From contig JAAFJC010000006.1 in the NCBI GenBank assembly GCA_013297925.1, positions 1 to 64,000 on the forward strand: 64,000 bases of DNA, read 5' to 3'. The notes under the pieces were generated by a model. That model worked only from the letters and a program-made list of their open reading frames with translations, had not been told where the DNA came from and made no database searches. The stretch's first letter is position 1. Each line of letters starts with the position of its first letter. Positions 9,250 through 18,583 of this stretch are shown in pieces. Source of the DNA: Comamonadaceae bacterium (GTDB taxonomy: Bacteria > Pseudomonadota > Gammaproteobacteria > Burkholderiales > Burkholderiaceae_C). Made by a program: the position numbers and the translations under genes.

Positions 9250-9678
9250 TTATTTTTTCAGCGAATCGCGGATTTCACGCAGCAAAACCACATCTTCGGC
9301 GGGCGCTGCAGGAGCAGCTGCTGGCTCAGCCTTCTTGAGTTTGTTCATGAACTTCACCATTTGGAAAATGATGAACGCCAAAATAATGAAATTAATCAAA
9401 ATCGTGATGAAATTGCCATATGCCAGCAGGTTGGCGCCAGCTTTCGTGAGCGATTCGTAGGTGGCAGCACCCTCTACGGCTTTGGACGGTGCGGAAAGTA
9501 CGATGTATTTCTCCGTAAAATTCAAACCACCAAAAATGTAGCCCACGACAGGCATGATCATGTCTTTGACCAGCGAATCGACGATTTTGCCGAACGCAGC
9601 GCCGATGATCACACCGACTGCCAGATCCATCACATTGCCTTTCAGCGCGAAATCCTTGAATTCTTGCATCATGCCCAT
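9250..9678 (-). CDS. mscL: Large-conductance mechanosensitive channel
   Basis: 142 residues. N-terminal [20 protein letters not shown] and [17 protein letters not shown] are the hallmark first helix; [14 protein letters not shown] is the periplasmic loop; the second span is [16 protein letters not shown]; the tail [15 protein letters not shown] is the cytoplasmic bundle. It opens under membrane tension to release solutes on hypo-osmotic shock. The start at 9678 has an AGGAG on the minus strand and matches the family; upstream in-frame ATGs would add a non-conserved extension. Confidence 0.97.
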   Translation of the reverse strand: MGMMQEFKDFALKGNVMDLAVGVIIGAAFGKIVDSLVKDMIMPVVGYIFGGLNFTEKYIVLSAPSKAVEGAATYESLTKAGANLLAYGNFITILINFIILAFIIFQMVKFMNKLKKAEPAAAPAAPAEDVVLLREIRDSLKK

Positions 9679-9923
9679 TTGAAACACTCCTGTTATTTGG
9701 TTTGCCGGGGCGTACCAGCGAATAATTTTCTCCCCAAGCCTAGCCAGGGTTGATGCGCCAGAAGCCAGTATCGCCACAAATTCCGCGCTGTCAAGAATGC
9801 GTCACGACGCGAAACCGATGAAAATGATTTATTACACAGTCGTGTTGGCTATTGAAAACAGGTTCTGCCCTCAGCTACAATTGCGGGTTGTCCCCTAAAC
9901 ACCCCCAAATATTGAGGAAATCC

Positions 9924-10517
9924 ATGAGTAACGTGGACTCATCCAAGCGAACTTGGATCATTGCATCAGCTTGCGCAGGCGTGCCGGCAGCAGGCCTTGT
10001 CGCTGTTCCTTTTGTCAGTACTTTTTCTCCCTCAGAAAAAGCCAAAGCAGCAGGCGCAGCCATTGAAGTTGATATTTCAGACATCAAGCCCGGTGAAAAA
10101 GTCGTGCGCGAATGGCGCGGCAAGCCCGTCTGGATCATGCGCCGCACGCCTGAGCAAATCGCTTCCCTTACAAAAACAGAATCGAGCCTCGCCGATCCAA
10201 AATCCGAGCGCAAAGCGGCTGAAGTCACGCCGATGCCCGAGACGCGCAATACGCATCGCTCGATCAAGCCAGAAATTTTTGTGGCAGTGGGCATTTGCTC
10301 GCACTTGGGCTGCTCACCGTCCGACAAGCTCGAAGCCAAAGCAGAATCCTTTGATGCCAACTGGCAAGGCGGCTTCATCTGCCCTTGCCACGGCTCTACG
10401 TTTGACATGGCAGGCCGTGTTTATAAAAACAAGCCTGCGCCAGATAATCTGGAAGTCCCACCGCACATGTACATCAGCGACACCAAATTGCTGATCGGTG
10501 AAACCAAGCAAGCCTGA
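9924..10517 (+). CDS. petA: Ubiquinol-cytochrome c reductase, Rieske iron-sulfur subunit
   Basis: 197 residues. The N-terminus has a KR pair and one hydrophobic span (WIIASACAGVPAAGLVAVPF), a Tat-like membrane anchor. The 2Fe-2S ligands are in CSHLGCSP and CPCHGSTFD (CxHxGC...CxCHGS). It takes electrons from ubiquinol and passes them to cytochrome c1. The start at 9924 has GAGGAAA just upstream. petB follows after 11 bp, so the genes form an operon. The promoter must lie in the 245 bp between this start and mscL. Confidence 0.97.
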   Translation: MSNVDSSKRTWIIASACAGVPAAGLVAVPFVSTFSPSEKAKAAGAAIEVDISDIKPGEKVVREWRGKPVWIMRRTPEQIASLTKTESSLADPKSERKAAEVTPMPETRNTHRSIKPEIFVAVGICSHLGCSPSDKLEAKAESFDANWQGGFICPCHGSTFDMAGRVYKNKPAPDNLEVPPHMYISDTKLLIGETKQA

Positions 10518-10528
10518 GGCAAAACAAC

Positions 10529-11956
10529 ATGGCTGAAATGAAAGAAATCTCCCCCAACGCAGCGATTTCTGAGAAAGCGCTCAACTGGGTTGACAACCGC
10601 TTCCCTTTGACCAAGCTCTACAAAGAGCATTTGGGCGAATACTACGCACCAAAAAACTTCAACTTCTGGTACTTCTTTGGCTCACTCGCGCTTTTGGTGC
10701 TCGTGATCCAGATTGTTACCGGCATCTTCCTCGTGATGCACTACAAGCCTGATGCGAATCTCGCTTTTGCTTCCGTGGAATACATCATGCGCGATGTGCC
10801 TTGGGGCTGGCTGGTGCGCTACATGCACTCCACTGGCGCCTCGGCCTTCTTCGTCGTGGTTTACATGCACATGTTCCGTGGCCTGATTTACGGCTCATAC
10901 CGCAAGCCGCGCGAGCTGATTTGGCTCTTTGGCTGCGGTATTTTCCTGTGCCTGATGGCTGAAGCTTTCATGGGCTATCTGCTGCCTTGGGGCCAGATGA
11001 GTTACTGGGGCGCACAAGTAATCGTGAATCTGTTTGCCGCTGTGCCTTTCATCGGCCCAGATCTGGCTTTGCTGATTCGTGGTGACTATGTTGTGTCTGA
11101 TGCGACATTGAACCGCTTCTTTGCGTTGCACGTGATCGCCATTCCGCTGGTGTTGCTTGGCCTCGTGGCAGCGCACATCATTGCTTTGCACGAAGTCGGC
11201 TCGAACAACCCCGATGGCGTAGAAATCAAAAAGCACAAAGATCCCAAAACGGGTATTCCGCTCGATGGCATTCCTTTCCATCCTTACTACACCGTACATG
11301 ACATTTTGGGCGTGAGCGTCTTCTTGATGGCCTTCTCAGCCATCATCTTCTTCGCGCCTGAGATGGGTGGTTATTTCCTAGAGTTCAACAACTTCATACC
11401 CGCCGACCCGCTCAAGACACCTGCGCACATCGCGCCTGTTTGGTACTTCACGCCGTTTTACTCCATGCTGCGTGCCACCACCGATGAGATGATTTATGTG
11501 TTGGTTGCTCTCTTGTTGGGTGGCGCAGTGATCGCCGTCATCAAGAACGTCGTCTCCGGTATGTTCAAGCCTGTGTTATTGGGCGCTGCTGTCGTAGCCA
11601 GTGCTCTATTGCTCACCTTTGAAGCCAAGTTCTGGGGCGTGGTCGTCATGGGTGCTGCCACCATCATCCTCTTCTTCCTGCCATGGCTAGATTACAGCCC
11701 GGTCAAATCGATCCGCTATCGCCCGAGCTGGCAAAAGTGGCTCTACGGCATCTTCGTGTTTAACTTCTTCATCCTCGGCTATCTTGGCATCAAAGCGCCA
11801 GGCGTGTGGGGCATTGTTTGGGGCCAAGATTTGGCAGCCCGTGTCTCTCAATTGGGCACACTGATTTATTTTGGCTTCTTTGTGCTCATGCCAGTGTGGA
11901 GCCGAATTGGGCCGTTCGAAGAAGTGCCAGACCGCGTGACCTTTGAGGCGCACTGA
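10529..11956 (+). CDS. petB: Cytochrome b of the bc1 complex
   Basis: 475 residues with at least eight hydrophobic helices. Heme-binding His pairs are in MHSTGASAFFVVVYMHMF and in FALHVIAIPLVLLGLVAAHI. The quinol-oxidation-site motif appears as APVWYFTPFYSML, that is PVWY rather than the textbook PEWY; PVWY is a known variant in beta/gammaproteobacteria. It carries the Qo and Qi sites and hemes bL and bH in the inner membrane. The last helices extend past the short mitochondrial-type protein, as usual in bacteria. petC follows after 17 bp. Confidence 0.97.
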   Translation: MAEMKEISPNAAISEKALNWVDNRFPLTKLYKEHLGEYYAPKNFNFWYFFGSLALLVLVIQIVTGIFLVMHYKPDANLAFASVEYIMRDVPWGWLVRYMHSTGASAFFVVVYMHMFRGLIYGSYRKPRELIWLFGCGIFLCLMAEAFMGYLLPWGQMSYWGAQVIVNLFAAVPFIGPDLALLIRGDYVVSDATLNRFFALHVIAIPLVLLGLVAAHIIALHEVGSNNPDGVEIKKHKDPKTGIPLDGIPFHPYYTVHDILGVSVFLMAFSAIIFFAPEMGGYFLEFNNFIPADPLKTPAHIAPVWYFTPFYSMLRATTDEMIYVLVALLLGGAVIAVIKNVVSGMFKPVLLGAAVVASALLLTFEAKFWGVVVMGAATIILFFLPWLDYSPVKSIRYRPSWQKWLYGIFVFNFFILGYLGIKAPGVWGIVWGQDLAARVSQLGTLIYFGFFVLMPVWSRIGPFEEVPDRVTFEAH

Positions 11957-11973
11957 TCGCGGGGATACATCAC

Positions 11974-12729
11974 ATGAAAAAAATCATCCTCTCTCTCTTG
12001 GCGGCTGTGTCATTTAGCTCAGCCTTTGCGGCCAGCGAAGGTATCGCATGGGACAAAGCCAATCCAAAGACGAACGATATGGCCGCCCTGCAAAACGGTG
12101 CAAAAATCTTCGTCAATTATTGCTTGAGCTGCCACAGCGCCGCTTATATGCGCTACAACCGCTTGAAAGACATCGGCCTGACCGAGCAACAGATCAAAGA
12201 CAACCTTTTGTTCACCACTGACAAGGTGGGCGAAACCATGAAGGCTGCGATTGATCCCAAGCAAGCCAAGGAATGGTTCGGTGGCGTGCCTCCTGATCTC
12301 ACAGTGATTGCGCGTTCGCGTGCGGATATGAGCAAAGGCCCTGGCGCTGATTACCTCTACACCTTGCTTCGAACCTATTACCGCGACGAGACAAAGGCCA
12401 CTGGCTGGAATAACAAGGCTTACCCCAACATTGGTATGCCTAATCCCCTGTGGGAGCTGCAAGGTGAACGCGAGCCCATTTACCAAACCATCAAGAGCCA
12501 TGGCCAAGAAGAGCAAGTGCTTGCTGGCTGGAAACAAGTCAAGCCTGGCCTACTCACGCCTTTGCAATACGATCAAGCCGTTAATGATTTGGTGAGCTAT
12601 CTGCAATGGATGGGCGAGCCAGCGCAAAACCAGCGTGTGCGTATCGGTGTATGGGTACTGATTTTCCTCAGCATCTTCACCATCATCGCTTGGCGCTTGA
12701 ATGCCGCTTTCTGGAAAGACATCAAGTAA
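11974..12729 (+). CDS. petC: Cytochrome c1 of the bc1 complex
   Basis: 251 residues. A cleavable signal peptide (MKKIILSLLAAVSFSSAFAA) is followed by FVNYCLSCHSAAYMRYNRL with the CxxCH heme-binding site. The axial-ligand region NIGMPNPLWELQGER lies midway, and a C-terminal membrane anchor (IGVWVLIFLSIFTIIAWRL) ends the protein. It is the third gene of petABC and hands electrons to periplasmic cytochrome c. Confidence 0.96.
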   Translation: MKKIILSLLAAVSFSSAFAASEGIAWDKANPKTNDMAALQNGAKIFVNYCLSCHSAAYMRYNRLKDIGLTEQQIKDNLLFTTDKVGETMKAAIDPKQAKEWFGGVPPDLTVIARSRADMSKGPGADYLYTLLRTYYRDETKATGWNNKAYPNIGMPNPLWELQGEREPIYQTIKSHGQEEQVLAGWKQVKPGLLTPLQYDQAVNDLVSYLQWMGEPAQNQRVRIGVWVLIFLSIFTIIAWRLNAAFWKDIK

Positions 12730-12770
12730 TTTTCTTCAGATGCTGTTGCTGGCGCAGCGGCATCTCCACC

Positions 12771-12815
12771 GGAGTGAGGCTGCTTACCAAAGCGCCTTCA
12801 CTCCTTTTGATTTTT
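12771..12815 (+). terminator. Probable terminator after petABC
   Basis: GGAGTGAGGC can pair, with one bulge, to GCCTTCACTCC, followed by TTTTGATTTTT. It lies between petC and sspA, with the T-run merging into the sspA RBS (TAGGAG). It may attenuate rather than fully stop transcription into sspA. Confidence 0.6.
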
Positions 12816-12829
12816 AGGAGCTCACCGAC

Positions 12830-13441
12830 ATGATGGTGCTTTACTCGGGTACAACCTGCCCTTTCTCCCACCGCAGCCGTTTCGTGTTGTTTGAAAAAGG
12901 CATGGATTTTGAAATCCGTGATGTGGACTTGTACAACAAGCCCGAAGACATCAATGTGATGAATCCTTATGGCCAAGTGCCGATTTTGGTGGAGCGTGAT
13001 TTGATTCTTTATGAATCCAACATCATCAACGAATACATCGACGAGCGCTTTCCGCACCCCCAGCTGATGCCCGGCGATCCAGTGGATCGCGCACGTGTTC
13101 GCCTCTTCTTGCTCAACTTTGAGAAAGAACTGTTCACCAATGTCTCTGTCCTCGAGAACCGTGCGATGAAGGGCAATGAGAAAGTGCTAGAAAAAGCTCG
13201 CGCCCATATCCGTGACAAGCTCACGCAAATGGCTCCGGTGTTTTTGAAAAATAAATTCATCATGGGCGACAACTTCTCCATGTTGGATGTGGCCTTGGCG
13301 CCGCTGCTGTGGCGTTTGGATTTCTACGGCATCGAGTTGTCGAAAAATGCTGCGCCTTTGCTCAAATATGCTGAGCGCATCTTCTCGCGCCCCGCATACA
13401 TCGAGGCACTCACGCCATCTGAGAAGGTCATGCGCAAGTAA
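12830..13441 (+). CDS. sspA: Stringent starvation protein A (GST-fold RNA polymerase-associated protein)
   Basis: 203 residues of the glutathione S-transferase fold: an N-terminal thioredoxin-like part starting MMVLYSGTTCPFSHRSRFVLF, the PYGQVPILVERDLILYESNIIN motif, and a helical C-terminal domain (FIMGDNFSMLDVALAPLLWRL). SspA binds RNA polymerase under starvation and acid stress. Its position after petABC and before sspB is the standard betaproteobacterial order. The RBS TAGGAG is about 10 bp before the ATG. Confidence 0.95.
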   Translation: MMVLYSGTTCPFSHRSRFVLFEKGMDFEIRDVDLYNKPEDINVMNPYGQVPILVERDLILYESNIINEYIDERFPHPQLMPGDPVDRARVRLFLLNFEKELFTNVSVLENRAMKGNEKVLEKARAHIRDKLTQMAPVFLKNKFIMGDNFSMLDVALAPLLWRLDFYGIELSKNAAPLLKYAERIFSRPAYIEALTPSEKVMRK

Positions 13442-13464
13442 AACAAGCGCCATCTTCAATTTGT

Positions 13465-13495
13465 AAACGGCCTGTCTTTGAACAGGCCGTTTTGC
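13465..13495 (+). terminator. Terminator between sspA and sspB
   Basis: Eleven-bp perfect stem AAACGGCCTGT (13465-13475) with ACAGGCCGTTT (13482-13492), a 6-nt loop and a short T-rich tail. It sits 24 bp past sspA and 20 bp before sspB, so sspB may be partly attenuated or have its own promoter. Confidence 0.8.
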
Positions 13496-13512
13496 TTTGT
13501 TAACATAGGGTC

Positions 13513-14094
13513 ATGATCGACTCCAGCCAATCCACATCTACTCGGCCTTATCTGCTGCGAGCACTTTACGAATGGTGTGCAGACAACAATCTAACGCCCT
13601 ATGTAGCTGCCTACGTGGACGACACTGTGAAAGTACCACGCGAGCATGTGAAAAACAACGAGATCGTGCTCAATATCAGCATGGATGCCACGAGTAGTTT
13701 ACAAATTGGCAACGATTTCCTTCAATTCAAAGCCCGCTTTGGCGGCGTGGCGCGCGAGATCGTCGTGCCGATTGATCACATCATCGCCATCTATGCCCGC
13801 GAGAACGGCCAGGGCATGGCTTTCCCGGTGCCACAAACTGTACCCCCACGCGGAGAGGTGAAAGAAAGCCCTGCGGCGGAGCGCCGCTCCTCAGGCCTAA
13901 GACCTGTGGAAGCCTCTACTGAGGCTGCACCTGAATCCGGCGTGCAAGCAACTGCAGAGCCAGCAAAGATCGTCAAGCTCAAAGCTGCGCCACCACCTGC
14001 AAAAAAAACCAGCGATGATCCATCACCTGAGCCCACACCTCCAAGCGGCGCTGGCAAAAGCACCAGCCGCCCATCACTCACGCGGGTGAAGTGA
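13513..14094 (+). CDS. sspB: ClpXP protease specificity-enhancing factor SspB
   Basis: 193 residues. The conserved SspB fold is the first ~105 residues (RPYLLRALYEWCADNNLTPY, then DDTVKVPREHVKNNEIVLN, then FGGVAREIVVPIDHIIAIYA). The remainder is a low-complexity, Pro/Ala/Ser-rich tail, as expected for the flexible linker to ClpX; the far C-terminus (TRVK) resembles the ClpX-binding tip. It binds ssrA-tagged proteins and delivers them to ClpXP. Confidence 0.94.
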   Translation: MIDSSQSTSTRPYLLRALYEWCADNNLTPYVAAYVDDTVKVPREHVKNNEIVLNISMDATSSLQIGNDFLQFKARFGGVAREIVVPIDHIIAIYARENGQGMAFPVPQTVPPRGEVKESPAAERRSSGLRPVEASTEAAPESGVQATAEPAKIVKLKAAPPPAKKTSDDPSPEPTPPSGAGKSTSRPSLTRVK

Positions 14095-14121
14095 TTCACA
14101 TCGGCTAAAATATCGCCTTTC

Positions 14122-14196
14122 GCCGCTTTAGCTCAGTGGTAGAGCAACCGCCTTGTAAGCGGTAGGTCGTCAGTTCAATCCCGACAAGCGGCACCA
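14122..14196 (+). tRNA. tRNA-Thr (anticodon TGT)
   Basis: 75 nt including the encoded CCA. Acceptor stem GCCGCTT pairs with AAGCGGC; D arm GCTC/GAGC; anticodon stem ACCGC/GCGGT with loop CTTGTAA, anticodon TGT reading ACA; T arm GTCAG-type with TTCAATC. All four arms fold by eye. Confidence 0.95.
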
Positions 14197-14218
14197 ATTG
14201 AATGATTCGCAGCAGGCT

Positions 14219-14584
14219 TCATCTTTGCATGGAGATCTTGATGCGAATCTCTTGCACATCATGGCCATGCGTACGCAGATGCGCGGCAAAAGCCGGTACG
14301 AGCTGGCGCAGCTTAGCAGCCACAGCGCTGTTAGCCGCCAATAAGCACCATTGGCCTTCATTCAAAGGCCCTGCCTGCACGCCAGAGCGCATGCCGGCAG
14401 GAATCAAAGGAGCAACCGTTTTCAAGCATTGCGCGGACAGATCGGCTAATTGCGCCAGCCCCGCCAAGCCAGGCGCACGCTGAACAGCTTGAATCACCGG
14501 CACAGCCTCTCGCACACGCACTGTGCGCAAGGGCAGATAACTTGCAGGCGCGATGGTTGGTTTGGAAGCAGTTTTTTGAGACAC
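14219..14584 (-). CDS. DUF721 (DciA-like) protein
   Basis: 121 residues, basic, with the DUF721 pattern (LKTVAPLIPAGMRSGVQAGPLNEGQWCLLA then AVAAKLRQLVPAFAAHLRTHGHDVQEIRIKIS). DciA family proteins load the replicative helicase in bacteria that lack DnaC; that role for this short copy is inferred. It is divergent from the M23 peptidase gene with about 31 bp between starts, an arrangement common next to secA in Burkholderiales. Confidence 0.8.
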   Translation of the reverse strand: MSQKTASKPTIAPASYLPLRTVRVREAVPVIQAVQRAPGLAGLAQLADLSAQCLKTVAPLIPAGMRSGVQAGPLNEGQWCLLAANSAVAAKLRQLVPAFAAHLRTHGHDVQEIRIKISMQR

Positions 14585-14615
14585 AAGCGATGGATGATTG
14601 TTGGAGTATCAAGCA

Positions 14616-15566
14616 ATGCATTTGATTATCACGGATGCCTGGCTCGCAAAAACCAGGCCTATGCATCTAAGCGGCACGAAGCTCGTCTTAACTGGCCTTG
14701 CGCTGTCTCTGGCTTTGATGTTGGTCGCGGTGGGTCTGTACCACCTCGTTTTTCTCAAGGGTGCACGCGAAGGCTGGCCCGTGATTGGCTCGCTCGTCAA
14801 AATGGTGGTCAAAGACGAGTTTGAGCAGCGTGATCGCTTCATGCGCGAGAACATCGACGTGATGGCCAAAAAAGTGGGCGAATTGCAAGCCAAAGTGGTG
14901 CAGCTCGAAGCCCTGACTGAGCGCGTTTCCCAGCTCGCAGGCGTGCCGATTCCTGCAAGCGCCAAAGCTGCACCTGGCCAAGGCGGCTTACTGGTAGGCA
15001 ATCGCCCCTTGTCACTGGAGGAGCTCAAGCAGACACTCAGTGATTTAGAAAAAGTCAGCAACTCAAAAACCGATTTACTCACCGTGATGGAATCACGCTT
15101 GTTTGATCAAAAAATCGCCAAGGTCATGCTGCCAACCGCGCAGCCCGTGCCTGGCTCGCATCTGGGCTCGGCGTTTGGCTGGCGAATTGATCCGATCACC
15201 GGGCGTTCGGCCTTGCATACCGGGCTGGATTTCCAAGCCGATCCTGGCACGCCGATTTTGGCTGCTGCAGGGGGGGTGGTGGTCGTACAGGAATACCATG
15301 CCGCTTACGGCAATATGGTGGAGGTAGATCACGGCAATGGTTTGATCACTCGCTACGCCCATGCTTCAGCAGTGTTTGTGAAAAAAGGCGATTTGGTCAA
15401 ACGCGGGCAAAAAATAGCCGCCGTTGGCACCACAGGGCGTTCCACCGGGCCGCATCTGCATTTTGAGGTGTTGGCTGACGGCACGCCCCAAGACCCACAG
15501 AAATTCCTCGTGACGGGTGGCTCAGTGCTGCCGCCTGCTTTAGCGCAAGCTCAGTCAAAACGGTAA
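14616..15566 (+). CDS. M23 family metallopeptidase, membrane-anchored
   Basis: About 316 residues. A short cytoplasmic start, a membrane span (LVLTGLALSLALMLVAVGLYHLVF), a coiled-coil-like stretch (ENIDVMAKKVGELQAKVVQLEALTERV split over the first third) and a C-terminal LytM/M23 domain. Zn ligands fit SALHTGLDFQADPG (HxxxD) and GPHLHFEV (HxH). It probably cuts or regulates cutting of peptidoglycan peptide bridges in the periplasm. The ATG at 14616 has GGAG 9 bp upstream and gives the usual MHLIITDAWLAK start; an ATG at 14598 is in frame. Confidence 0.92.
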   Translation: MHLIITDAWLAKTRPMHLSGTKLVLTGLALSLALMLVAVGLYHLVFLKGAREGWPVIGSLVKMVVKDEFEQRDRFMRENIDVMAKKVGELQAKVVQLEALTERVSQLAGVPIPASAKAAPGQGGLLVGNRPLSLEELKQTLSDLEKVSNSKTDLLTVMESRLFDQKIAKVMLPTAQPVPGSHLGSAFGWRIDPITGRSALHTGLDFQADPGTPILAAAGGVVVVQEYHAAYGNMVEVDHGNGLITRYAHASAVFVKKGDLVKRGQKIAAVGTTGRSTGPHLHFEVLADGTPQDPQKFLVTGGSVLPPALAQAQSKR

Positions 15567-15646
15567 TTTTTAGCACGGCGCGAAGAGATAAAATGTTGGA
15601 CTAGCTTGGGAACTGCGCGAGCGCCCCAAGATTCAGACATTCTCTA

Positions 15647-15671
15647 GAAAGAACAGCCCGTTGTTTCTTTC
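15647..15671 (+). other. Small hairpin in the secA leader
   Basis: GAAAGAACA (15647-15655) can pair with TTGTTTCTTTC (15661-15671) with one bulge and a 5-nt loop, 39 bp before the chosen secA start. In E. coli secA is controlled by secM translation; no secM-like reading frame is seen here. A regulatory role is only a possibility. Confidence 0.35.
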
Positions 15672-15709
15672 CGCTGCCCTGTGGCATGGAAAACGATGGG
15701 CTCAAAAGC

Positions 15710-18490
15710 ATGGCTATCAATATCCTCACCCAGATTTTCGGCTCTCGTAACGATCGCCTGCTCAAAACCTACCGCAAAAACGTCGAGCGCATCAATGCGC
15801 TGGAGCGCGGCTTGGAAACTTTGAGTGATGAGCAGCTTCAAGCCAAAACCCCCGAACTCAAAGAGCGTGTCGCTAAGGGCGAGTCTTTGGACGCTCTGTT
15901 GCCCGAGGCCTTTGCGGTAGTGCGCGAAGCTTCTAAGCGCGTGATGAAGATGCGGCATTTTGATGTGCAGCTGGTGGGTGGCATGGCGCTGCATCAAGGC
16001 AAGATTGCCGAGATGCGCACGGGTGAGGGCAAAACGCTCACAGCGACACTACCTGTCTATCTCAATGCACTAGCAGGCAAAGGCGTGCATGTCGTCACGG
16101 TGAACGATTACCTTGCCAACCGCGATGCGCAATGGATGGGCAAGCTCTATAACTTCTTGGGCTTGACGGTTGGCATCAACCTGCCGCAAATGGCGCGTGA
16201 AGAAAAGCAAGCTGCTTACCGTGCAGACATCACCTACGGAACAAATAACGAATACGGCTTTGACTATTTGCGCGACAACATGGTCTATGAAGCGGGCGAT
16301 CGCGTGCAGCGCGGCCTCTCTTATGCCATCGTGGACGAAGTCGATTCAATCTTGATCGACGAAGCGCGTACGCCGCTGATCATCTCTGGCCAAGCCGATG
16401 ACCAGACAGATGTGTATCTGGCGCTCAACAAAGTCGTGCCGATGCTCACCAAGCAAGAAGGCGAGGCCGATCCGCGCACGGGCGAGGGCGTGATCAAAGC
16501 CGGCGATTTCACGGTCGATGAAAAAAGCCACCAAGCGTATCTGACGGAGCAAGGTCATGAAAATGCCGAGCGCATTTTGTCCAATCTCGGCTTGATCCCA
16601 GAAGGCGCGTCGCTCTACGATCCTGCCAACATCACCCTGATGCATCACCTGAATGCCGCCATTCGCGCGCATCACCTGTATCACCGCGATGAAAAATACG
16701 TGGTGCAAGACGGCGAAATCATCATTGTTGATGAATTCACTGGCCGCCTCATGACAGGCCGCCGCTGGAGCGATGGCTTGCATCAAGCTGTGGAAGCTAA
16801 AGAGGGCGTGCAGATTCAGGCAGAAAATCAAACGCTTGCCTCCATCACTTTCCAAAATTATTTCCGCCTCTACGGCAAACTCGCCGGCATGACGGGCACG
16901 GCCGACACCGAAGCCTTTGAATTCCAAGACATCTACAGCTTGGAAACCGTGCTCATCCCGCCAAATAAGCCCAGTAAGCGCGATGATCAGTTGGATCGCG
17001 TCTACAAAACCGGCAAAGAGCGCTATGACGCAGCCATTGCCGATATGCGCGAATGCTACGAGCGCGGCCAGCCCGTGTTGGTCGGCACGACCTCGATTGA
17101 AAACTCTGAGCTGATTGCTGGCATGCTCGACATTGCCAAGCTGCCGCATCAGGTGCTCAACGCCAAGCAACACGCCAAAGAGGCCGATATCGTGGCGCAA
17201 GCCGGTCGCCCAAAGATGATCACGATTGCCACCAATATGGCGGGTCGAGGTACAGATATCGTGCTCGGCGGTAATCTAGAAAAAATGATCGCAGCTGTTG
17301 AAGGTGATGAATCTCTCGATGCTGCTGCAAAAGAATCCCAAATCAACAGCCTGCGCGAACAATGGACGGTTGACCATGAGCAAGTCAAAGCCAACGGCGG
17401 CCTGCGCATCATCGCCACCGAGCGCCACGAGAGCCGCCGGATTGATAATCAATTGCGTGGCCGCTCTGGACGCCAAGGCGATCCAGGTTCCTCGCGCTTT
17501 TATCTGAGCTTAGATGATCCGCTCATGCGCATCTTCGCTGGTGATCGCGTGGCAGCCATCATGGATCGCCTCAAAATGCCCGAAGGCGAGGCCATTGAAG
17601 CGGGCATCGTCACACGCAGTATTGAAAGCGCTCAGCGCAAAGTTGAAGCGCGCAACTTTGATATGCGCAAGCAATTGCTTGAATACGATGATGTGAGCAA
17701 CGATCAGCGCAAGGTGATCTACCAGCAGCGTAACGACATTCTGGATGCGCAAGATTTGAGCGCCCAGATCAAGGGGCTGCGCGAAGGCTGCTTCACTGAC
17801 ATCGTGCACCAATACGTGCCAGCGCAATCGGTAGAAGAGCAATGGGATTTGCCGGCGCTACAAAATGTGCTTGCCAGTGAATGGCAAATTGATCTTGATT
17901 TGAAGAGCATGGTGGAAAAATCAGACACCATCACCGACGAAGAGATCTTGGAAAAAGTCATCGAACAAGCCAACGCGAATTTTGATGCGAAAGTTGAGCT
18001 TGTCGGCCAAGAAAATTTCACGCAGTTTGAGCGCATGGTGCTGCTGCAAAACATCGATAGCCACTGGCGCGAACATCTCTCAGCGCTGGATTATTTGCGC
18101 CAAGGTATTCACCTGCGCGGCTTCGCGCAGAAACAGCCCAAGCAGGAATACAAGCGTGAAGCCTTTGAGCTGTTTGGCCAGTTGCTCGATGTCGTGAAAA
18201 ACGATGTCACGCGCATCCTCATGACTGTGAAAATTCAGAGCAATGAGCAAATCGAGCAAGCCACGCAAGAGATCGAAAACCGCGCTGAGAACATCAGCAA
18301 CGTGACCTACACCGCACCGACCGAAGGCGGCGGCGTGGAATCTACACTCGATGAAGAGACGCGCGATAAACCTCTGGCGTCAAAGGGTTCTGGCGCCAAC
18401 CCTTACGCGCACATGCGCGTAGGCCGCAACGATCCTTGCCCATGTGGCAGTGGCAAAAAATACAAGAATTGCCACGGCAAGCTCAGTTAA
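15710..18490 (+). CDS. secA: Protein translocase ATPase SecA
   Basis: 926 residues, full length for the family. Seen: [20 protein letters not shown] at the N-terminus; Walker [15 protein letters not shown]; Walker [21 protein letters not shown]; the preprotein cross-linking region; [13 protein letters not shown] and [20 protein letters not shown] of nucleotide fold 2; the helical scaffold; a linker; and the C-terminal zinc motif [18 protein letters not shown], which binds SecB and ribosomes. It drives post-translational export through SecYEG. I placed the start at 15710, matching the [16 protein letters not shown] start of relatives; an ATG 8 codons upstream is also open. Confidence 0.98.
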   Translation: MAINILTQIFGSRNDRLLKTYRKNVERINALERGLETLSDEQLQAKTPELKERVAKGESLDALLPEAFAVVREASKRVMKMRHFDVQLVGGMALHQGKIAEMRTGEGKTLTATLPVYLNALAGKGVHVVTVNDYLANRDAQWMGKLYNFLGLTVGINLPQMAREEKQAAYRADITYGTNNEYGFDYLRDNMVYEAGDRVQRGLSYAIVDEVDSILIDEARTPLIISGQADDQTDVYLALNKVVPMLTKQEGEADPRTGEGVIKAGDFTVDEKSHQAYLTEQGHENAERILSNLGLIPEGASLYDPANITLMHHLNAAIRAHHLYHRDEKYVVQDGEIIIVDEFTGRLMTGRRWSDGLHQAVEAKEGVQIQAENQTLASITFQNYFRLYGKLAGMTGTADTEAFEFQDIYSLETVLIPPNKPSKRDDQLDRVYKTGKERYDAAIADMRECYERGQPVLVGTTSIENSELIAGMLDIAKLPHQVLNAKQHAKEADIVAQAGRPKMITIATNMAGRGTDIVLGGNLEKMIAAVEGDESLDAAAKESQINSLREQWTVDHEQVKANGGLRIIATERHESRRIDNQLRGRSGRQGDPGSSRFYLSLDDPLMRIFAGDRVAAIMDRLKMPEGEAIEAGIVTRSIESAQRKVEARNFDMRKQLLEYDDVSNDQRKVIYQQRNDILDAQDLSAQIKGLREGCFTDIVHQYVPAQSVEEQWDLPALQNVLASEWQIDLDLKSMVEKSDTITDEEILEKVIEQANANFDAKVELVGQENFTQFERMVLLQNIDSHWREHLSALDYLRQGIHLRGFAQKQPKQEYKREAFELFGQLLDVVKNDVTRILMTVKIQSNEQIEQATQEIENRAENISNVTYTAPTEGGGVESTLDEETRDKPLASKGSGANPYAHMRVGRNDPCPCGSGKKYKNCHGKLS

Positions 18491-18507
18491 ATTTCAGCCG
18501 TTCATTC

Positions 18508-18549
18508 GCTATAAATAAAAGAGCACGTCGCGCAGTATCTATGCCGCCG
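18508..18549 (+). repeat. Interspersed repeat, degenerate copy in the secA terminator
   Basis: GCTATAAATAAAAG then GTCGCGCAGTATCTATGCCGCC: the second half matches the repeat tail with two changes. It supplies most of the loop of the terminator that follows secA. Confidence 0.65.
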
Positions 18550-18565
18550 AAGTGCTCTTTTTGCT
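18518..18565 (+). terminator. Terminator after secA, with a repeat in its loop
   Basis: AAAGAGCAC (18518-18526) pairs perfectly with GTGCTCTTT (18552-18560), followed by T residues. The 25-nt loop is longer than usual because it contains the interspersed repeat tail. Confidence 0.7.
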
Positions 18566-18583
18566 TGTAAATCTGGAGTAAAA

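Noticed and set aside
9188-9460. Plus-strand frame of 90 codons after hprK
   Set aside because: Crosses a terminator and lies antisense to mscL.
16346-17200. 284-codon frame antisense to secA
   Set aside because: A shadow of the highly conserved secA frame; the secA reading has complete motifs over the whole stretch.
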